Below, piece after piece: positions 42,807-44,570 of a DNA stretch of 44,570 nt. Location: contig JAFZNK010000148.1 in assembly GCA_017550965.1 (NCBI GenBank), positions 1-44,570 on the forward strand, in the 5' to 3' direction. The translations under genes and the position numbers were made by a program. The notes under the pieces are model-generated. The model was not told the DNA's origin. It ran no database searches and was given only the letters and a program-made list of their open reading frames with translations. The DNA comes from Thermoguttaceae bacterium (GTDB lineage Bacteria > Planctomycetota > Planctomycetia > Pirellulales > Thermoguttaceae). Within the stretch, counting starts at the first letter, position 1, and the number at the start of each line of letters is the position of its first letter.

Positions 42807-44570
42807 ATGAAAAAGTTATCGACTTTGTTTTTGTCGTTAAGCGTCGCGCTTGCGAGCGTCGTCGCGCTTGCGGCGGATTATCCGGACCCCGCGAAAACAG
42901 CGTGTCCGATTGTCGCGCCGTCGGAACTCAATATGGACGCGGCGGCTCTCGACCGAATCGACGCGGTGATTCAGGAGAATATCGAGGAAGGGAATTTCCC
43001 CGGCGGCGTCGTATGCATTGGGCGCGGCAATAAAATCGGGTTCCTGCGTTGCTATGGGGATCGTCAGACGGAGCCGACGGTCGAGCCGGTTACGCCCGAC
43101 ACGCTCTACGACCTCGCGTCGGTCTCGAAGGTAACGTCGACCGCGATCGCCGTCGCGATTCTTGTCGAACGCGGCAAAATCGAATACGACGACCGCATCA
43201 CGCGATTCTTCCCCGAGTTTGGTCAAAACGGCAAAGAGAACGTTACGGTTCGCGACTGTCTGACGCATGTTTCCGGCCTTACGCCCGACAACAGCATCAA
43301 CGATTATATCGGCTACAATCGCGCGGAAATTCTCGACAATATCTGCAAGCTCGGATTGCGAACCGCGCCGGGAGAAGCGTTTGCGTACAGCGACGTCGGA
43401 TTCATCCTGATGGGATACGTCGTCGAAAAAGTAACGGGCATGTCGCAAGACGAGTTCGTTCGTCAGAATATCTATCTGCCGCTTGGCATGGTCGACACGG
43501 GCTATAACCCCAACGACGAGCAAAAAGCGCGTTCCGCCCCCGCCGAAAAGCGCAAGCCGGAAGACGAAAACTGGATTAAGGGCGAAGTTCACGATCCGCG
43601 CGCTTACGAGATGGGCGGAATCGCCGGACACGCGGGCAATTTCTCCACCGCGCCCGACCTGGCGATTCTCGGTTCCATGCTCCTCGGCCACGGAACGTAC
43701 ACGCCCGCGAACGATCCCGATCATCCCATTACGATTATGTCGGAAGACGCGTTTCGTCAAATGACCGAAGCGATTACGATCCCGCGCGGCGTTCGTTCGC
43801 GAGGCTGGGACAAACGCTCGCCCTATTCCGGAAACCGCGGGATGTTGATGAGTCCTTCGGCGATTGGGCACAGCGGGTTCACCGGCACGTCGTTCTGGAT
43901 TGATCCCGATTTGGACGTCTTCGTCATCTTTCTGGGCAACCGTCTTCATCCGGACGGCAAAGGGAATTACGTCGGCATGTGCGGCTATATCGCCGACATT
44001 GCGCTTGATTCAATGCGCGATAAAATCGACCCCGCTCAGGCGGCTGAATTCGTGAAAAAATCGGTCTACGTCTCGCCGAACAAAACCGAAGGCGAAACGC
44101 TTACGGGCGCGGACGTTATGGATCGCGACGCATTTGCGCCGCTCAAAGAACGCGGCATGAGAGTCGGGCTTCTTACGAATCAGACGGGCTTGCTTCGCGA
44201 CGGTCGCCGTCTTCCCAAAGCGATGCAGGACGCCGGCGTCAATATGACCGCTTTATTTAGCCCCGAACACGGACTTTACGGCGTTCTCGAACAAAGCGAA
44301 ATCGGCGACGGCAAAGACCCCGAAACCGGACTGCCCGTCTTCAGCCTCTACGGCGAAACGCGCCGTCCGACTCCGGAAATGCTCAAAGACGTCGACGCGT
44401 TCGTCTTCGACATTCAGGACGTCGGCGTGCGATACTACACCTATATCAGCTCGATGTGCAACGCGATGCAGGCGTGCGCGGATATGGATAAGAAATTCTT
44501 TGTGTTCGACCGTCCGAACCCGATCGGGGGCGAATTGGTCGCCGGGCCCGGCCTCGACGCGGGCCGCGAG
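42807..44570 (+). CDS. Exported serine hydrolase (beta-lactamase fold) fused to NamZ/DUF1343 exo-N-acetylmuramidase, 3' end outside window
   Basis: An open frame of 588 codons runs from ATG 42807 (AAAAGG upstream) to the window edge without a stop. A signal peptide (KKLSTLFLSLSVALASVVALA) is followed by a class-C beta-lactamase/AmpH-like domain: LASVSKVTSTA (SxxK nucleophile), YSDVGF (YxN equivalent) and GHSGFTGT (third motif). From about residue 430 a DUF1343/NamZ domain (GH171) begins: RVGLLTNQTGLLRDG, FSPEHGLYGV and DAFVFDIQDVGVRYYTYISSM. NamZ releases MurNAc from the non-reducing ends of peptidoglycan fragments. In Bacillus the NamZ gene has a beta-lactamase-family neighbour (from memory); here the two are one protein. 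A role in cell-wall turnover or recycling is likely. Confidence 0.88.
   Translation, partial: MKKLSTLFLSLSVALASVVALAADYPDPAKTACPIVAPSELNMDAAALDRIDAVIQENIEEGNFPGGVVCIGRGNKIGFLRCYGDRQTEPTVEPVTPDTLYDLASVSKVTSTAIAVAILVERGKIEYDDRITRFFPEFGQNGKENVTVRDCLTHVSGLTPDNSINDYIGYNRAEILDNICKLGLRTAPGEAFAYSDVGFILMGYVVEKVTGMSQDEFVRQNIYLPLGMVDTGYNPNDEQKARSAPAEKRKPEDENWIKGEVHDPRAYEMGGIAGHAGNFSTAPDLAILGSMLLGHGTYTPANDPDHPITIMSEDAFRQMTEAITIPRGVRSRGWDKRSPYSGNRGMLMSPSAIGHSGFTGTSFWIDPDLDVFVIFLGNRLHPDGKGNYVGMCGYIADIALDSMRDKIDPAQAAEFVKKSVYVSPNKTEGETLTGADVMDRDAFAPLKERGMRVGLLTNQTGLLRDGRRLPKAMQDAGVNMTALFSPEHGLYGVLEQSEIGDGKDPETGLPVFSLYGETRRPTPEMLKDVDAFVFDIQDVGVRYYTYISSMCNAMQACADMDKKFFVFDRPNPIGGELVAGPGLDAGRE

Noticed and set aside
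42837..43949. 370-aa minus-strand frame
   Set aside because: Antisense to the serine hydrolase-NamZ gene, which has a clear signal peptide, catalytic motifs and an unbroken frame.

Overview
The window looks like chromosomal DNA of a Planctomycetota bacterium (inference). The grounds are a Tat-exported Gfo/Idh/MocA pair behind a DoxX-type membrane protein, a NIPSNAP/aldo-keto reductase pair with twin-arginine leaders, duplicated large secreted beta-helix proteins, an EtfBA pair, and a strong CGA/GAC-GTC/TCG compositional bias. No rRNA or tRNA genes, CRISPR array or complete transposase were seen.

Layout. 1-2.6 kb: clpX, whose frame is broken near its 3' end, then an Rpn-type PD-(D/E)XK gene with a textbook sigma-70 promoter. 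2.8-9.9 kb (minus strand): a 2060-aa DUF4011-helicase-endonuclease protein of the Hhe antiphage type with a downstream lipase-fold gene. 10.1-15.5 kb (minus): an AAA/DUF4143 ATPase, trpB, an RpiB-family isomerase and an Arch_ATPase/DUF234 ATPase. 15.7-23 kb: housekeeping and envelope genes (thioredoxin-fold proteins, response regulator, cyclophilin, rsmD, etfB-etfA). 23-26.7 kb: an accessory patch with a decayed copy and an intact copy of a small membrane-protein gene, on either side of a compositionally distinct TIM-barrel gene and an RT-less group II intron remnant. 27-32.5 kb: DoxX-like protein and two Gfo/Idh/MocA oxidoreductases. 33-36 kb: an orphan AbiEi-like regulator, aldo-keto reductase and NIPSNAP protein. 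36.4-37.9 kb: a second AAA/DUF4143 ATPase. 38-42.6 kb: two 714-aa beta-helix paralogues in tandem. 42.8 kb to the edge: a serine hydrolase (beta-lactamase fold) fused to a NamZ/DUF1343 muramidase domain, cut by the window.

The most unusual signal is shared by four unlinked single-gene loci: three ATPase-nuclease-like genes (10.1, 13.9 and 36.5 kb) and the AbiEi-like gene (33.2 kb). Each has its own private palindrome, in two or more copies or partial copies, placed in or around a near-consensus sigma-70 promoter with a 17-nt spacer. In two of the ATPase loci the same palindrome recurs at or beyond the 3' end of the gene, so the gene is bracketed. In one, the stop codon lies inside the 3' copy of a 43-nt palindrome that is 39/43 identical to the 5' copy. 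This suggests self-regulated, possibly mobile, single-gene selfish or defence modules, each recognising its own palindrome. A second layer of repeats, with core GCGACCAACGGGAGCGG plus a GC hairpin, is spread through intergenic regions.
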